Source: Erythrobacteraceae bacterium CCH12-C2
Lineage (GTDB): Bacteria > Pseudomonadota > Alphaproteobacteria > Sphingomonadales > Sphingomonadaceae
Assembly: GCA_001556995.1 (NCBI GenBank)
Contig: LSKF01000053.1
Coordinates: 1-56,434, forward strand
Length of the DNA: 56,434 nucleotides
Reading direction: 5' to 3'
In this document: piece by piece, positions 23,784 to 33,271 of the stretch
Numbering within the stretch: position 1 is the stretch's first letter
Layout of the letters: every line of letters starts with the position of its first letter
Made by a program: the position numbers and the translations under genes
Notes under the pieces: model-generated
Told to the model about the DNA's origin: nothing
Seen by the model: only the letters and a program-made list of their open reading frames with translations
Database searches by the model: none

Positions 23784-24584
23784 TTACGCCGCGCGCGTCA
23801 GCAAGGTCACTTGTGCGGCGCTGAAATCGAGGCTGTCGACGCTGTCCGCCACCAGACATTCCCCGGCCTCGGCCCGCGCCGAACCGTCCTTCACTGCGAC
23901 CACACCCGCCAAAGGCAAGGCCAGCAAGGCCCCCGGGTAGGCAGCGAGCGTCGCGGCATCCGGGACGCCTTCAACGCGGTCGAGCCGGAAATGGGGCCCA
24001 TCGACCAACACGGACCCCTCAGCAATCGTGCGGCGATGCTCAGCGCCATAGGGCACGCCCTCGGCCACTGCCAACGCCCGCTCCAGATGCAATTCGCGCG
24101 GGCGGCCGTAGTCGTAGAGGCGGAAGGTGGTGTCGCTGGCCTGCTGCACCTCGACCAGCGACAGGCCCGGGCCGATGGCATGGACCGTGCCCGCGGGCAG
24201 GTAGAACAGATCGCCGGGCTGCGCCGGGTGCCAGGTCAGCAGCGACTCGATGGTGCCGTCCAGCGCCGCCGCCGCGATCTCCGCCGCCGTCACCTCACGC
24301 TCAAAACCGATCGCCAACCGCGCGTCAGGCTCGGCGTCGAGCACCAGCCAGCACTCCTCCTTGCCCGCCTCATCGGGCAGGGCATTGGCGTCGGAGGGGT
24401 GGACCTGCACCGAGAGCTTTTCTGAGGTAAAGAGGTATTTGACCAGCACCTGTGGCACCTCGGGCGGGGGCTCAAACCAGATCTCGCCGATCCGCTGACC
24501 GGCAGGCGCAGCGAAGGGCGCGGGCAGGACGTCGCGGCCCCAGACCTTGTCGACCATCCGGGTGGGCAAGCGGCGAGCGGTCAT
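23784..24584 (-). CDS. manA: Class I mannose-6-phosphate isomerase
   Basis: 266 residues, a short cupin-type phosphomannose isomerase interconverting fructose-6-P and mannose-6-P. The metal-binding region is KLSVQVHPSDANAL (about 52-65), with KEECWLVLDAEP next. The second cupin part has WHPAQPGDLFYLPAGTVHAI near 118-137 and the Arg in LYDYGRPRELHLERAL near 155-170. It is shorter than the about 390-residue E. coli ManA, as is normal for alphaproteobacterial copies. Its ATG at 24584 overlaps the manC stop by four bases, so the two are coupled. Confidence 0.9.
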   Translation of the reverse strand: MTARRLPTRMVDKVWGRDVLPAPFAAPAGQRIGEIWFEPPPEVPQVLVKYLFTSEKLSVQVHPSDANALPDEAGKEECWLVLDAEPDARLAIGFEREVTAAEIAAAALDGTIESLLTWHPAQPGDLFYLPAGTVHAIGPGLSLVEVQQASDTTFRLYDYGRPRELHLERALAVAEGVPYGAEHRRTIAEGSVLVDGPHFRLDRVEGVPDAATLAAYPGALLALPLAGVVAVKDGSARAEAGECLVADSVDSLDFSAAQVTLLTRAA

Positions 24585-25627
24585 TGGTTCACCGCCCCCG
24601 GCAGCTTACCCACGGCCTGTGCGCCCTCCCTGGTAGTTACCAACACCTCGTCCCCCGCAACAATGATGCAGACATCCGCAAGACCGACCGCCGAGATACG
24701 CGGACCATCACTCATGGCGAAGACACCATTGCAGGCAGCAAAGTCAACCGTCCCGCGCGCCACATTGCCCGCGCTGTCGGCGCTGTCAGCCAGCGCGTCG
24801 GCGAGCGCGGCCCAGTTGCCGATGTCGGACCAGCCCATGTCGGCGGGCACCATGGCGGCGCGCTGGGTGTTTTCCATCACCGCATAGTCGATCGAATCCC
24901 CCGCGATGGCAGCAAAGGGTGCTGCGGCGGGGTGAAAGCGTGCGCCGTCCGCGTGTCCACCCGCAACGGCCTCCTGCACCAGCGCCGCCATTGCGGGGCG
25001 ATAGGCCGCCAGTTCGGCCAGCAGGTGCCCGGCGCGGAAAGCGAAGATGCCGCCGTTCCAGCTATATTCGCCGCTGGCGAGATAGGCCTCGGCCCGGGCA
25101 CGGTCGGGCTTTTCGACGAATGCGCGGATTGCATAGCCGCCCGCCAGCGGCTCGCCCCGGCGCAGATAGCCATAGCCGGTCTCGGGCCGATCAGCGGCGA
25201 TGCCGAAGCTGACGAGATAATCCTCACGCGCCAGCGCGGCGGCGGCCAGCGCGGCCGCACGGAAAGCGGCGCTATCGGCGATGTGGTGGTCGCTCGGGCA
25301 TACCAGCATCACCGCATCTTCAGGTAGCAGTGCCGCGGCAAGCGCGATCGCCGGGGCGGTGTTCTTGGCCGCAGGCTCGATCACCAGCCGCGCGCCGGGA
25401 GTATCGCCCAATTGTGCGGTGATGAGGTCGGCATGGGCCGCGCCAGCCACCACCATCGGCGCGGCAAAGCGATCATCCCCCGCCACTCGGCGCACCGCCT
25501 GCTCGAACAGCGTTTCATCGCTCACCAGCGGCAGAAAGGGCTTGGGCATCGCCGTGCGGCTGACCGGCCACAGCCGTGTCCCGCTGCCGCCACACAGGAT
25601 TACCGGGTAAATCGCAGTCACAAGCAT
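24581..25627 (-). CDS. manC: Mannose-1-phosphate guanylyltransferase
   Basis: Nucleotidyltransferase making GDP-mannose from GTP and mannose-1-P. Residues 8-24 hold the signature ILCGGSGTRLWPVSR. Further on come ENTAPAIALAA-type KNTAPAIALAAALLP and FVEKPDRARAEAYL, with WNGGIFAFRAG near 195. The length (348 residues from ATG 25627) matches stand-alone GMP; the C-terminal isomerase domain of bifunctional AlgA-type enzymes is missing, its role being taken by the coupled manA. ATG 25627 is chosen, but the GAGAG site just before it fits the GTG six bases downstream (25621) at least as well. Confidence 0.9.
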   Translation of the reverse strand: MLVTAIYPVILCGGSGTRLWPVSRTAMPKPFLPLVSDETLFEQAVRRVAGDDRFAAPMVVAGAAHADLITAQLGDTPGARLVIEPAAKNTAPAIALAAALLPEDAVMLVCPSDHHIADSAAFRAAALAAAALAREDYLVSFGIAADRPETGYGYLRRGEPLAGGYAIRAFVEKPDRARAEAYLASGEYSWNGGIFAFRAGHLLAELAAYRPAMAALVQEAVAGGHADGARFHPAAAPFAAIAGDSIDYAVMENTQRAAMVPADMGWSDIGNWAALADALADSADSAGNVARGTVDFAACNGVFAMSDGPRISAVGLADVCIIVAGDEVLVTTREGAQAVGKLPGAVNQ

Positions 25628-25724
25628 ATCTCTCGGTTTGGGTGAGGCTATATCAGGAGCCTGATGGGAAACGAGCCCCAACGATCAGTAATGCCCGCCT
25701 TCTGCGCGGCGGCGGCAGCAAGGC

Positions 25725-26450
25725 TCAGAACCATTGCTGGCGCCAATAGAAGGGGGCCGCGACCGGATTGCCATTGGCGTCCATCGCCGGACGAAAGCCG
25801 AGCCTCATTTCGACCAACTGGCATGTGATGCGATCGGCCTCGGGATCGGGGCTGGGGCGATAGACACTGCAATCGCGCGCACGGCCATCGGTGCCGACGA
25901 TTACTCGGACGATCACCTGCGTGCCCCGGCGCGCGGCGCGACCGCCCTCGGGCACCGGAAAATCGCGGGCATTGTCGATGCTGCCCGAGATATGGACCGG
26001 TTTGGAAACCGTCACGCCCCCGCCGCCGCGCCCTTCATTGCCGCTGCCGGTGCCGAGCCCCGACCCTGCCGCACCCGTACCCGCACCGGCTGCCGCCGCG
26101 CCCGATTCGGTTGCGGAGCCTGTTGACGTGGCGCGGGGGCGCTGGGGGTCGTCACGCAAGGGGACCGCGCTGGAGGGGCGCGAGACAGGCTGGGCCACAG
26201 CCGCCCTACCCGGGTCACCCTGCGCCCCTTCATCCGGTTCGGAGCGATTATCGGGAGGCGGCGGATCAGGCGGCGCGGTGATGGTCACGGTGAAGGCGGA
26301 CATCACCTCATCCTCGACCGCCCTCGTCATATCAGGCGCAAGCGCGCGGGCGAGACCATAAAGCGCAGCGAGGTGCAGCAGCACAATGCCGATAATCAGC
26401 GGCCAGCTTGGCCGGTTCCGCTTGATCCCAAATCCCGTACCGCCTGCCAT
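25725..26450 (-). CDS. TonB-like energy transducer protein
   Basis: 241 residues from ATG 26450; a Met ten codons upstream (26480) is possible. One membrane anchor (WPLIIGIVLLHLAALYGLA, about 17-35) follows a short basic cytoplasmic end. A long Pro/Ala/Gly/Ser-rich stretch then spans the periplasm. The C-terminal domain ends in a TonB_C-like fold (TQVIVRVIVGTDGRARDCSVYR, then MRLGFRPAMDANGNPV). In TonB systems ExbB and ExbD supply the proton-motive force; neither is in the window. The Pro-rich stretch is less regular than in E. coli TonB. Receptor genes lie nearby at 29706 and at the left edge of the window, but pairing cannot be assigned. Confidence 0.78.
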   Translation of the reverse strand: MAGGTGFGIKRNRPSWPLIIGIVLLHLAALYGLARALAPDMTRAVEDEVMSAFTVTITAPPDPPPPDNRSEPDEGAQGDPGRAAVAQPVSRPSSAVPLRDDPQRPRATSTGSATESGAAAAGAGTGAAGSGLGTGSGNEGRGGGGVTVSKPVHISGSIDNARDFPVPEGGRAARRGTQVIVRVIVGTDGRARDCSVYRPSPDPEADRITCQLVEMRLGFRPAMDANGNPVAAPFYWRQQWF

Positions 26451-26714
26451 GGATAAAAGTCCGTGCCCCGAATGCTCCATTCTGGAAGCGGTTTCGCCTG
26501 AAGCGGCCGCGCCTCACGCTATAGCATGTCAGCAAACCTTTGCGATGGAGCGTGGGATCGATCGCGGCCTAGATCATGATGCGGGCAACGGGACCAAATC
26601 CCCGATGCCGGATGCCTTGCTGACGCAATTGGCGAAAGCGCGGGGCGCAGCCGCGTGCGCCGTTGCAGGGCAGCGCGCTCTGCAGCCGGCACGGCCAGCA
26701 CAGCGTGGCCGATA

Positions 26715-29594
26715 ATGTCGGAAAGCAAGGTCCTGATTGGCTCTCGCCGGATTGACTGGCAAAGCGTGTATGCCGCGATCCTTGGCGGCTTGGCCTATCT
26801 GGCGCTGGCCTGCCTCAGCCTCGTGATCTCCCGCGCGGGCGATGTCGTCAGCACGATCTGGCTGCCCAATGCCTGCGCCGTGGCCTTCCTGTTACGCGTC
26901 AGACTGCGCAATGAATGGCCCTTTCTGATCGCCGTCCTGTGCGCCAGTCTTGCGGCCAATGTCACCGTAATGCTGCCGCAGCATGTTTCGCTGCTCTTCT
27001 CCTTCGCCAACGTCATCGAGATCGGCGTTGTCCTCGCGATCACGCGCAGGGCGGTCGGCTGGGAGCCTGACATGCAGCGCTTGCCCGATCTAGCTCATGT
27101 GGTCTGGGCCGGTGGGCTGGTTGGCCCGCTGGTGTCCGCCTGTCTGATCGCGCCCGTCACCGGCACCACCCTTGGCCAAGTGCACACGGCAACGACCACA
27201 TGGTTTCTCACCGACAGCATGGCGATGGTATTGATCGTCCCCACGGCGCTGTTGCTGATCGACATGTTCACTGGCCGCGCTCCTGCGATGATGGTGCGGC
27301 CGGTGGAAGGCGCAGTGCTGCTGTTTGGCGGGATGATCTGCGCCTTTCTGGTCTTCGATCAGGCGCGCTATCCGCTGATGTTCCTGATCCAGCCGATCAC
27401 GCTGCTCCACGCCTTCCGGCTGGGCAGCGTGGGCACGGCGATGCACGTGGGGGGGGTGGCGATCGTGGCTGGCGCGATGACCTGGGCGGGGCTCGGGCCG
27501 ATTGCTGCTGCCAGCGATGGGGGCATTGCGCAATTGCATCTGCTTCAGGCCTTCATCGCGGCTAACTTCCTCACCGGCTTGCCCGTGGCGGCCATCCTTG
27601 CCGGCCGCGACCGGATCATGGCCGAGCTTGAGGCGGGCAAGCGGCAACTCGATCTGCTCGCTGATAACATCACCGATGCGGTGCTGCGGTTCGATCTTGA
27701 GGGCGTGTGTACCTATGCCTCGCCTTCGGTGCGCGAGGTGTTGGGCGCGGCGCCGGAGACGTTCATTGGCAAGCCGGCAGAGGCCCGGCTCCACCCCGAA
27801 GCGCACCAACGCGCAACGGAGGCGATGGAGCGATTGATCACGGGCAAGAGCGAGAAGGAGCGCGTCACCTATCGCCGTTTGGGCGACGCCCGCGATGGCA
27901 CGCCTGTCTTCCTCGAAGCGGATGCCGCGATGGTGCGCAATCCGAATACGTGGGAGGCGGAGGGCATCGTGGTGGCAACCCGCGACGTGACCGAGCGAGT
28001 CGAGCTTGAGCTGCTGCTCACCCGCGCGCGGCGCCATGCGGAAAATGCGGCGCGGGCCAAATCCGAATTTCTCGCAAACATGAGCCACGAGATCCGCACC
28101 CCGATGAACGGGATGCTGGGTTTTGCGGAACTGCTGTTGCAAGGCGATCTTGCCCAGGATCAGCGCCGTTATGCCGATATGATCGTGCGTTCGGGCCGAT
28201 CGATGATGATGCTGCTCAACGACGTGCTCGATCTGAGCAAGATCGAAAGCGGCCAGTTTGCGATTGACCCGGCACCCGTCGATCTGCACGCCACGCTGGC
28301 CGAATGCGCTGCCCTCCATCAGATCAGCGCCGAAAAGAAGGGCCTCACACTCGAGTTTGAGCACCCTTGCCGCAATGCGCCGGATCGGGCGAAGGGCGCG
28401 GCCCAGCATCCATGGGTGCTGACCGACGGTCTGCGGCTGCGGCAGATCGTGCTCAACCTGATCGGCAATGCGGTCAAGTTCACACAAGCCGGACACATCC
28501 GGCTAAGCTACGCGGTGACCGGGGACGAGGTGTGCATTTCCGTTTGTGATAGCGGGATCGGCATTAGCCCGTCCCGGCTGGAAACCATCTTCGAACCCTT
28601 CACGCAGGGCGAAGCGGATACGGATCGCCGGTTCGGCGGCACCGGGCTTGGCCTGTCGATCAGTCGGCAATTGGCGCGGCTGCTGGGCGGGCGGGTTGAG
28701 GTTGAGAGCACGCCCGACATCGGCTCGTGCTTCACGCTGAAACTTCCGGCCATGCTGGTCGCTCCGGAACAGCCTTCCCCGGAGCCGGAACCGCTGCTCC
28801 CGGTTGACCTCCCCCGGGCCTCACGCATCCTGCTGGCCGAAGATCACGACATCAATCTGCTGCTGATGACAGAGATGCTGGAGCGCTGCGGGCAAGACGT
28901 GGCGGTGGCGCAAGACGGCAACGAGGCGATCGCAATGGTGATCGAAGCGATCATGCGCGGGCGCCCCTTCGATCTGATCCTGATGGATGTCCAGATGCCG
29001 GATTGCGATGGCTACACCGCAGCCCGCGCGATCCGGGCGGAAGGGATCGGGCCCGACCTGCTGCCGATCATCGCCCTCACTGCCAATGCCTTTCCCGAGG
29101 ATATCGCCGCTGCGCGGTCCGCCGGGATGCAGGCGCATCTGGCCAAGCCCATCGCGCTGGCCAACCTCGCGCGCGCTTTACAACGCTGGTTGCCGACCCG
29201 GATCATCGAAGCGACATCGTCAGCAGCTTCACCCAACATGCGCGACCGGGTCTCGGCGCTGGCCATGTCGCCCCGCCTGGTGGCGCGCTGGCAGGAGCGT
29301 CGGCACGAGGCGATCGAAGCGGTGCGTTCAGCATGGGGAGGCGACGTGACGGCAGGGACAACCGCGCCCACCACCTCGCGTGAGCAGCTGATCACGCTGG
29401 TGCACAAGCTGGCCGGGACGGCGGCCCTGTTCGGCGAACCCGACCTTGGTGATTGCGCCGCCGCGCTGGAATATGCGCTTACGCAGGGGGAGAGCACCAC
29501 CGCGGTTGAGGCTTTGGCGAACGACCTGCTGATGCTGGCCGATGGTCTGGCCTTTGCCCGAGGCACCATAGAGCGCCGCGCTGCCGACCGGTGA
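26715..29594 (+). CDS. MASE1 sensor hybrid histidine kinase
   Basis: 959 residues, membrane-bound. The N-terminal 310 residues hold about eight helices of the MASE1 type (IWLPNACAVAFLLRV near 55-69 is a hallmark). A PAS domain (about 325-440, VLRFDLEGVCTYASPSVREV) follows. Then come HisKA with His in ANMSHEIRTPMNGMLG near 455, the ATPase domain (NLIGNAVKFTQAGHIRL, GTGLGLSISRQLARLLGG), a receiver domain (ILLAEDHDINLLLMTEM, phospho-Asp in LMDVQMPDCDG), and a C-terminal Hpt-like segment (LVHKLAGTAALFGE). All four phosphorelay steps are therefore in one protein. Signal and target are unknown. Start ATG 26715 is weakly supported; the frame is open 20 codons upstream. Confidence 0.88.
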   Translation: MSESKVLIGSRRIDWQSVYAAILGGLAYLALACLSLVISRAGDVVSTIWLPNACAVAFLLRVRLRNEWPFLIAVLCASLAANVTVMLPQHVSLLFSFANVIEIGVVLAITRRAVGWEPDMQRLPDLAHVVWAGGLVGPLVSACLIAPVTGTTLGQVHTATTTWFLTDSMAMVLIVPTALLLIDMFTGRAPAMMVRPVEGAVLLFGGMICAFLVFDQARYPLMFLIQPITLLHAFRLGSVGTAMHVGGVAIVAGAMTWAGLGPIAAASDGGIAQLHLLQAFIAANFLTGLPVAAILAGRDRIMAELEAGKRQLDLLADNITDAVLRFDLEGVCTYASPSVREVLGAAPETFIGKPAEARLHPEAHQRATEAMERLITGKSEKERVTYRRLGDARDGTPVFLEADAAMVRNPNTWEAEGIVVATRDVTERVELELLLTRARRHAENAARAKSEFLANMSHEIRTPMNGMLGFAELLLQGDLAQDQRRYADMIVRSGRSMMMLLNDVLDLSKIESGQFAIDPAPVDLHATLAECAALHQISAEKKGLTLEFEHPCRNAPDRAKGAAQHPWVLTDGLRLRQIVLNLIGNAVKFTQAGHIRLSYAVTGDEVCISVCDSGIGISPSRLETIFEPFTQGEADTDRRFGGTGLGLSISRQLARLLGGRVEVESTPDIGSCFTLKLPAMLVAPEQPSPEPEPLLPVDLPRASRILLAEDHDINLLLMTEMLERCGQDVAVAQDGNEAIAMVIEAIMRGRPFDLILMDVQMPDCDGYTAARAIRAEGIGPDLLPIIALTANAFPEDIAAARSAGMQAHLAKPIALANLARALQRWLPTRIIEATSSAASPNMRDRVSALAMSPRLVARWQERRHEAIEAVRSAWGGDVTAGTTAPTTSREQLITLVHKLAGTAALFGEPDLGDCAAALEYALTQGESTTAVEALANDLLMLADGLAFARGTIERRAADR

Positions 29595-29652
29595 TCGCAG
29601 CTTGGCTGACCCTAAGCGCACCCCAAACCAACCACCCTTTGGCCATAGGAAA

Positions 29653-29677
29653 AGGGCGGCCCGTTGCCGGACCGCCC
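29653..29677. terminator. Bidirectional terminator between the MASE1 kinase and the Oar-like receptor
   Basis: GGGCGG at 29653-29658 pairs with CCGCCC at 29672-29677, with a CCCG..CGGA inner part. It lies between the two convergent stop codons (29594 and 29706). On the minus side it runs into CTTTTCC, on the plus side into CTTCCTTGTTT. Confidence 0.55.
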
Positions 29678-29705
29678 CTTCCTTGTTTCAGCGATAGCGA
29701 CGCGA

Positions 29706-32700
29706 TCAGAAGGTCACGCGGACCCCGAAACGCACGCCCCACAGCGAACCATTGATGTTGGTCGCTTCCACCGGTGCGGCAAATCCGCCGGCGCTGCGGT
29801 TCTCGTAGAGATACTGCGCGCAGGGCTGCGCCACCGAAGCAACGCTCGCGGCATTGCCCGGGGTGGTCAGGCAGCGCACGTTCACGATAGGGGCGGTGTA
29901 CGGGAAGCCAACCTGACGGATGGTGCCAAGGTCCTTGTCGATGAAGTTGAGGACGTTTTCCATTTCCGCCGAGAACTCGATCTTCCCGCCGAGCGGCAGC
30001 GGAACCTGCTGACGGATCGAGAGGTCAAGCTTGTGCACCCAAGGCGCGCGAGCGATGTTCTTCGGGGCAACTTCACCCTGATACTGCGCCAGTTCCGAAT
30101 TCTGGACGAAGCGCTGGAAGCCGGCAAAGTCAAAGCCCGGTGCGTAGAGAACCCGCGGGTCAGCCGTCGCGCTGCTGACATTGGGCACGTAGAGCAAACC
30201 GCGCTCGTTACGGCCGGTCACCCCGAGCACGCTCGAACGGGCCGAGCCTGCAGCCTGATCGGCGAAGGTGTAGCTGTAACGCTGACCCGAGCGAGCATTG
30301 TAGAAGAACTCGACGCGGGTGATGTTGTCGCCGAACAGCTCAGCGTCATACCCGGCCACCAGGCGGAACTGGTGATCGCGCAGATAGTTCGAGATGCCCT
30401 GCGCCGCAAAGTTCGGGTCGCCCACGGCAGTGTTCTGATAATTCGAGAACGCCACCGACGACGTGCCCGGGTTCTGATCATTGGCTTCGCTGTAGGTGTA
30501 GGCACCATTCAGGAAGAAGCCGTTGGTGAACCGCTTGTTGAACCGGGCGACCGCGGCGAAGCTGTCACCGTAATCGGAGTTGGTGAGCAGCACGTCGGTG
30601 TTCACCCCGGTCTGACCGGCGAGGATGTTGTAACGGGTGCGGCCGTCCGGCAGAACGCCGTTCGGCACCGAACGCAGATCGGTCCACTCGAGCGCATCAC
30701 GAACCTTCGAATAGATCACGTCGACGCCGAAGTTCCAGCCATCGCCAAGGAAGCCGAGATTGGCTTCATAGTCGACCGAACCCGAGAAGCGCCACTGCGA
30801 CAGCGGCTCGAAGTTCGGGTCGAGCGCGTTGGTCGGCGAAGCGGCGGTGCCCGTGGTGCGGATCGCATCGATCAGCGACTGCGGAATGCCGGTGCCGCCC
30901 GAAACGTCGTTCAGGGTCGCCGCGCCGATGGCGTTCTGCTGGGCCGCCGAAAGGCCGGAAATGCCCGAAACGGTGAAGGTGTCCTGCGCCGGGGTGGCAC
31001 CCGGAACACGGCGCACCTGCACACGGCCCAGCGTCGGGCCGGGGTTCGAATAGTTGTTCGAAATCCACACATTGGGGTTGCCGCCACCGAAGATCCCGGC
31101 CGAGCCGCGGACCGTCAGACGATCAGTCGCCTGCCAGTTGAGGCCGAAGCGCGGCTGGAACAGGTCACGACCATTGAGGGTCGCGGTGTTCGGGAAGCCA
31201 AACCGACCGAGGAAATCCTGGTTGAAGAACGGCTCGTCCGGCGTGTCGAACAGGTCGTAGCGCATCCCCGCCACGATGGTCAGGGTGTCGGTCACGTCGA
31301 TCGTGTCCATGATCCCGAAGGTCCAGCTGTTGTTCTGGAAATCGGCGGTCACAGTTTCGATGCCGCCGCGCAGCGGCACGGCGATGTCGACTTCGTTGGC
31401 GCGGCGAGCCTGGAGGTCGCTGATACCGTCGAAGTACCAAGCCCCCGAAACGCGCTGTGCGAACAAGTTGCGGATGTCTTGCGTGCGGCGCTCGGCGATC
31501 AACTTGACGGAGTGGTTGTTGAGCTTGAGCGTCGCGGCAAATTCGAAGTTCAGGCTCTGGCTGTCGAGCTCATTGGCCTGACGGCTGATGTCAGGGCCGA
31601 ACTGGAGACGGCGGATGCCGCCCGGGCAAGCCAGCGGCGGAGCCGACGGATTGTCGGCAAGGCAGACCTGGAACTGACCAAAGTCGCGGTTGCCGCCGAC
31701 CGGCACCTGGAGGCGCACATAATCAGCATAGGACACGCGCAGCTGAGTCGAGAAGCTGTCCGACCACTGGTTGTTGGACTGGATCGACCCGAAATGGTTA
31801 ACCGCGCCCTGCGTGTAGTTGTTCGACAGCAGGCTGAAGGTCGGGTTGTTGGCATTGATCTGGCCCACGCCGGTCTGACCAGCCAGCAGTGCGCTTTCGT
31901 TCCAGATGTAGGTACCGGTCAGGCGGTGACCGTCGGCAATGTTCCAGTCGAGCTTCACAACCAGCTTGTCATCGCTTTCGACGATCGAGTCGGCGACGCC
32001 GAGCGTGTCGAAGTTATAGACCGAATCGGCGATGCCGCTGATCTGCGTGATCTGCGCATCGGTGATGCCGAGCTGCGAAGGATCGACGTCCGAGGGCACG
32101 GTGTCACGGGTGCGTTCATAGGTGACCGCGAAGAACAGCTTGTCCTTGATGATCGGGCCGGTCACCTGCGCCGCATAAATCTGCGATTCAAACGAACCGA
32201 CGCGGATCAAGTTGTCGGCCCGGTCGCCGCGCAGGCTGTCGTCCTGATAGTAAGCGCTGCCGAGGAAGGTGAAGCGGTTGCCGCCCGACTTGAGCTGGGC
32301 GTTGATCGCGCCGCCCTGGAAGAAGCCTTGCTGAATGTCGACCGGCGCGATTTCCACGGCGAATTCGCCGATCGCATCGAGCGGCACGGGGCCGCGCGCC
32401 GAGACGAGACCGCCGGACTCGAGGCCGAAGGGATCGCCGAAAGCGACGCCGTCAACGGTGAAGCGGTTATAGCGGTTGTTCTGTCCGGCAATGCTGATCG
32501 CGTTGCCATTGGTCGCATCCAGGTTCACCAGCGGGTTGCGGGCTGCGAGGTTACGGATGTCGCGGTTGACGTTGGCGATACCGAGAATGTCGCGCGCGCT
32601 CAAAACCGTGGCAGCACCCGTGGCGAGCGAAATGGCCGACTTTTGACGTGCGCCCGAAACCACGATGGTCTTACCGGCTTCGGCCAGCTGCACGCTGATA

Positions 32701-33023
32701 CGCTGAGCCTGACCCGCGGTCAGGAACCCGATTTCCTGCTCGGCTGCTTCAAAACCATCCGCGCTGACGCTGACAGTGAAAGGGCCGCCCAGACGCAGAC
32801 CGGCGGCATTGAAGCCCCCGCTCGCATCGGTGGTCTGGGTCGAGCGTGTGCCCGACGGAACGTGCGTCACGACAACCGTTGCGCCTGCGATGGCGTTGCC
32901 ATTTTCGTCGGTCACCGAACCGCGCACCGAAGACGTGGTTTCCTGCGCGAAAGCCGGAGTCGCAATCGTGGTGGTCGCGGCGAGGCTGACGATGCTCGCG
33001 GCAAGGAAATACTTAAGCTTCAT
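29706..33023 (-). CDS. Oar-like TonB-dependent receptor with N-terminal carboxypeptidase-regulatory domain
   Basis: 1105 residues from ATG 33023. A signal peptide (LKYFLAASIVSLAATTT ... AFAQ) comes first, then a CarboxypepD_reg-like fold (SSVRGSVTDENGNAIAGATV, about 30-50, then GFNAAGLRLGGPFTVSV). The plug domain follows (TGAATVLSARDILGIANVNR, NRFTVDGVAF). The long barrel ends with the C-terminal strand motif GVRFGVRVTF, the signal for outer-membrane assembly. Length and order fit the Oar/OmpA-related receptor group common in Erythrobacteraceae, and they often import peptides or polysaccharides. The TonB box itself is not obvious. An ATG 23 codons upstream precedes no signal-like sequence and is rejected. 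Confidence 0.9.
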   Translation of the reverse strand: MKLKYFLAASIVSLAATTTIATPAFAQETTSSVRGSVTDENGNAIAGATVVVTHVPSGTRSTQTTDASGGFNAAGLRLGGPFTVSVSADGFEAAEQEIGFLTAGQAQRISVQLAEAGKTIVVSGARQKSAISLATGAATVLSARDILGIANVNRDIRNLAARNPLVNLDATNGNAISIAGQNNRYNRFTVDGVAFGDPFGLESGGLVSARGPVPLDAIGEFAVEIAPVDIQQGFFQGGAINAQLKSGGNRFTFLGSAYYQDDSLRGDRADNLIRVGSFESQIYAAQVTGPIIKDKLFFAVTYERTRDTVPSDVDPSQLGITDAQITQISGIADSVYNFDTLGVADSIVESDDKLVVKLDWNIADGHRLTGTYIWNESALLAGQTGVGQINANNPTFSLLSNNYTQGAVNHFGSIQSNNQWSDSFSTQLRVSYADYVRLQVPVGGNRDFGQFQVCLADNPSAPPLACPGGIRRLQFGPDISRQANELDSQSLNFEFAATLKLNNHSVKLIAERRTQDIRNLFAQRVSGAWYFDGISDLQARRANEVDIAVPLRGGIETVTADFQNNSWTFGIMDTIDVTDTLTIVAGMRYDLFDTPDEPFFNQDFLGRFGFPNTATLNGRDLFQPRFGLNWQATDRLTVRGSAGIFGGGNPNVWISNNYSNPGPTLGRVQVRRVPGATPAQDTFTVSGISGLSAAQQNAIGAATLNDVSGGTGIPQSLIDAIRTTGTAASPTNALDPNFEPLSQWRFSGSVDYEANLGFLGDGWNFGVDVIYSKVRDALEWTDLRSVPNGVLPDGRTRYNILAGQTGVNTDVLLTNSDYGDSFAAVARFNKRFTNGFFLNGAYTYSEANDQNPGTSSVAFSNYQNTAVGDPNFAAQGISNYLRDHQFRLVAGYDAELFGDNITRVEFFYNARSGQRYSYTFADQAAGSARSSVLGVTGRNERGLLYVPNVSSATADPRVLYAPGFDFAGFQRFVQNSELAQYQGEVAPKNIARAPWVHKLDLSIRQQVPLPLGGKIEFSAEMENVLNFIDKDLGTIRQVGFPYTAPIVNVRCLTTPGNAASVASVAQPCAQYLYENRSAGGFAAPVEATNINGSLWGVRFGVRVTF

Positions 33024-33271
33024 AAATGGAGCCCCTGATAGCAATGGAGAGGAGGTAACGCTGGCGGCTCTAAGCCGGAACGCTTGCGCCAAAGCGACAG
33101 TTCTGTGACGATTTGATGAAACGGTTTGGGCACGCGCGGGCGCCGCGCGCGTAAAATCCTGCGGGAGCCGCCACTAACACGCGGAATTCCGCCACTTCCG
33201 GGCGATGTGTTGCATCACCGCAACGGCGCGAGCGTTTTTGCAATCAGCGCGTTAGCCGCGCCAACCGCGCC

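Noticed and set aside
29664..33038. Very long plus-strand open frame (over 1100 codons) opposite the Oar-like receptor
   Set aside because: GC-rich codon bias leaves the antisense frame open. The minus-strand product has signal peptide, plug and barrel motifs; the plus-strand product is Arg/Val/Glu-rich with no domain.
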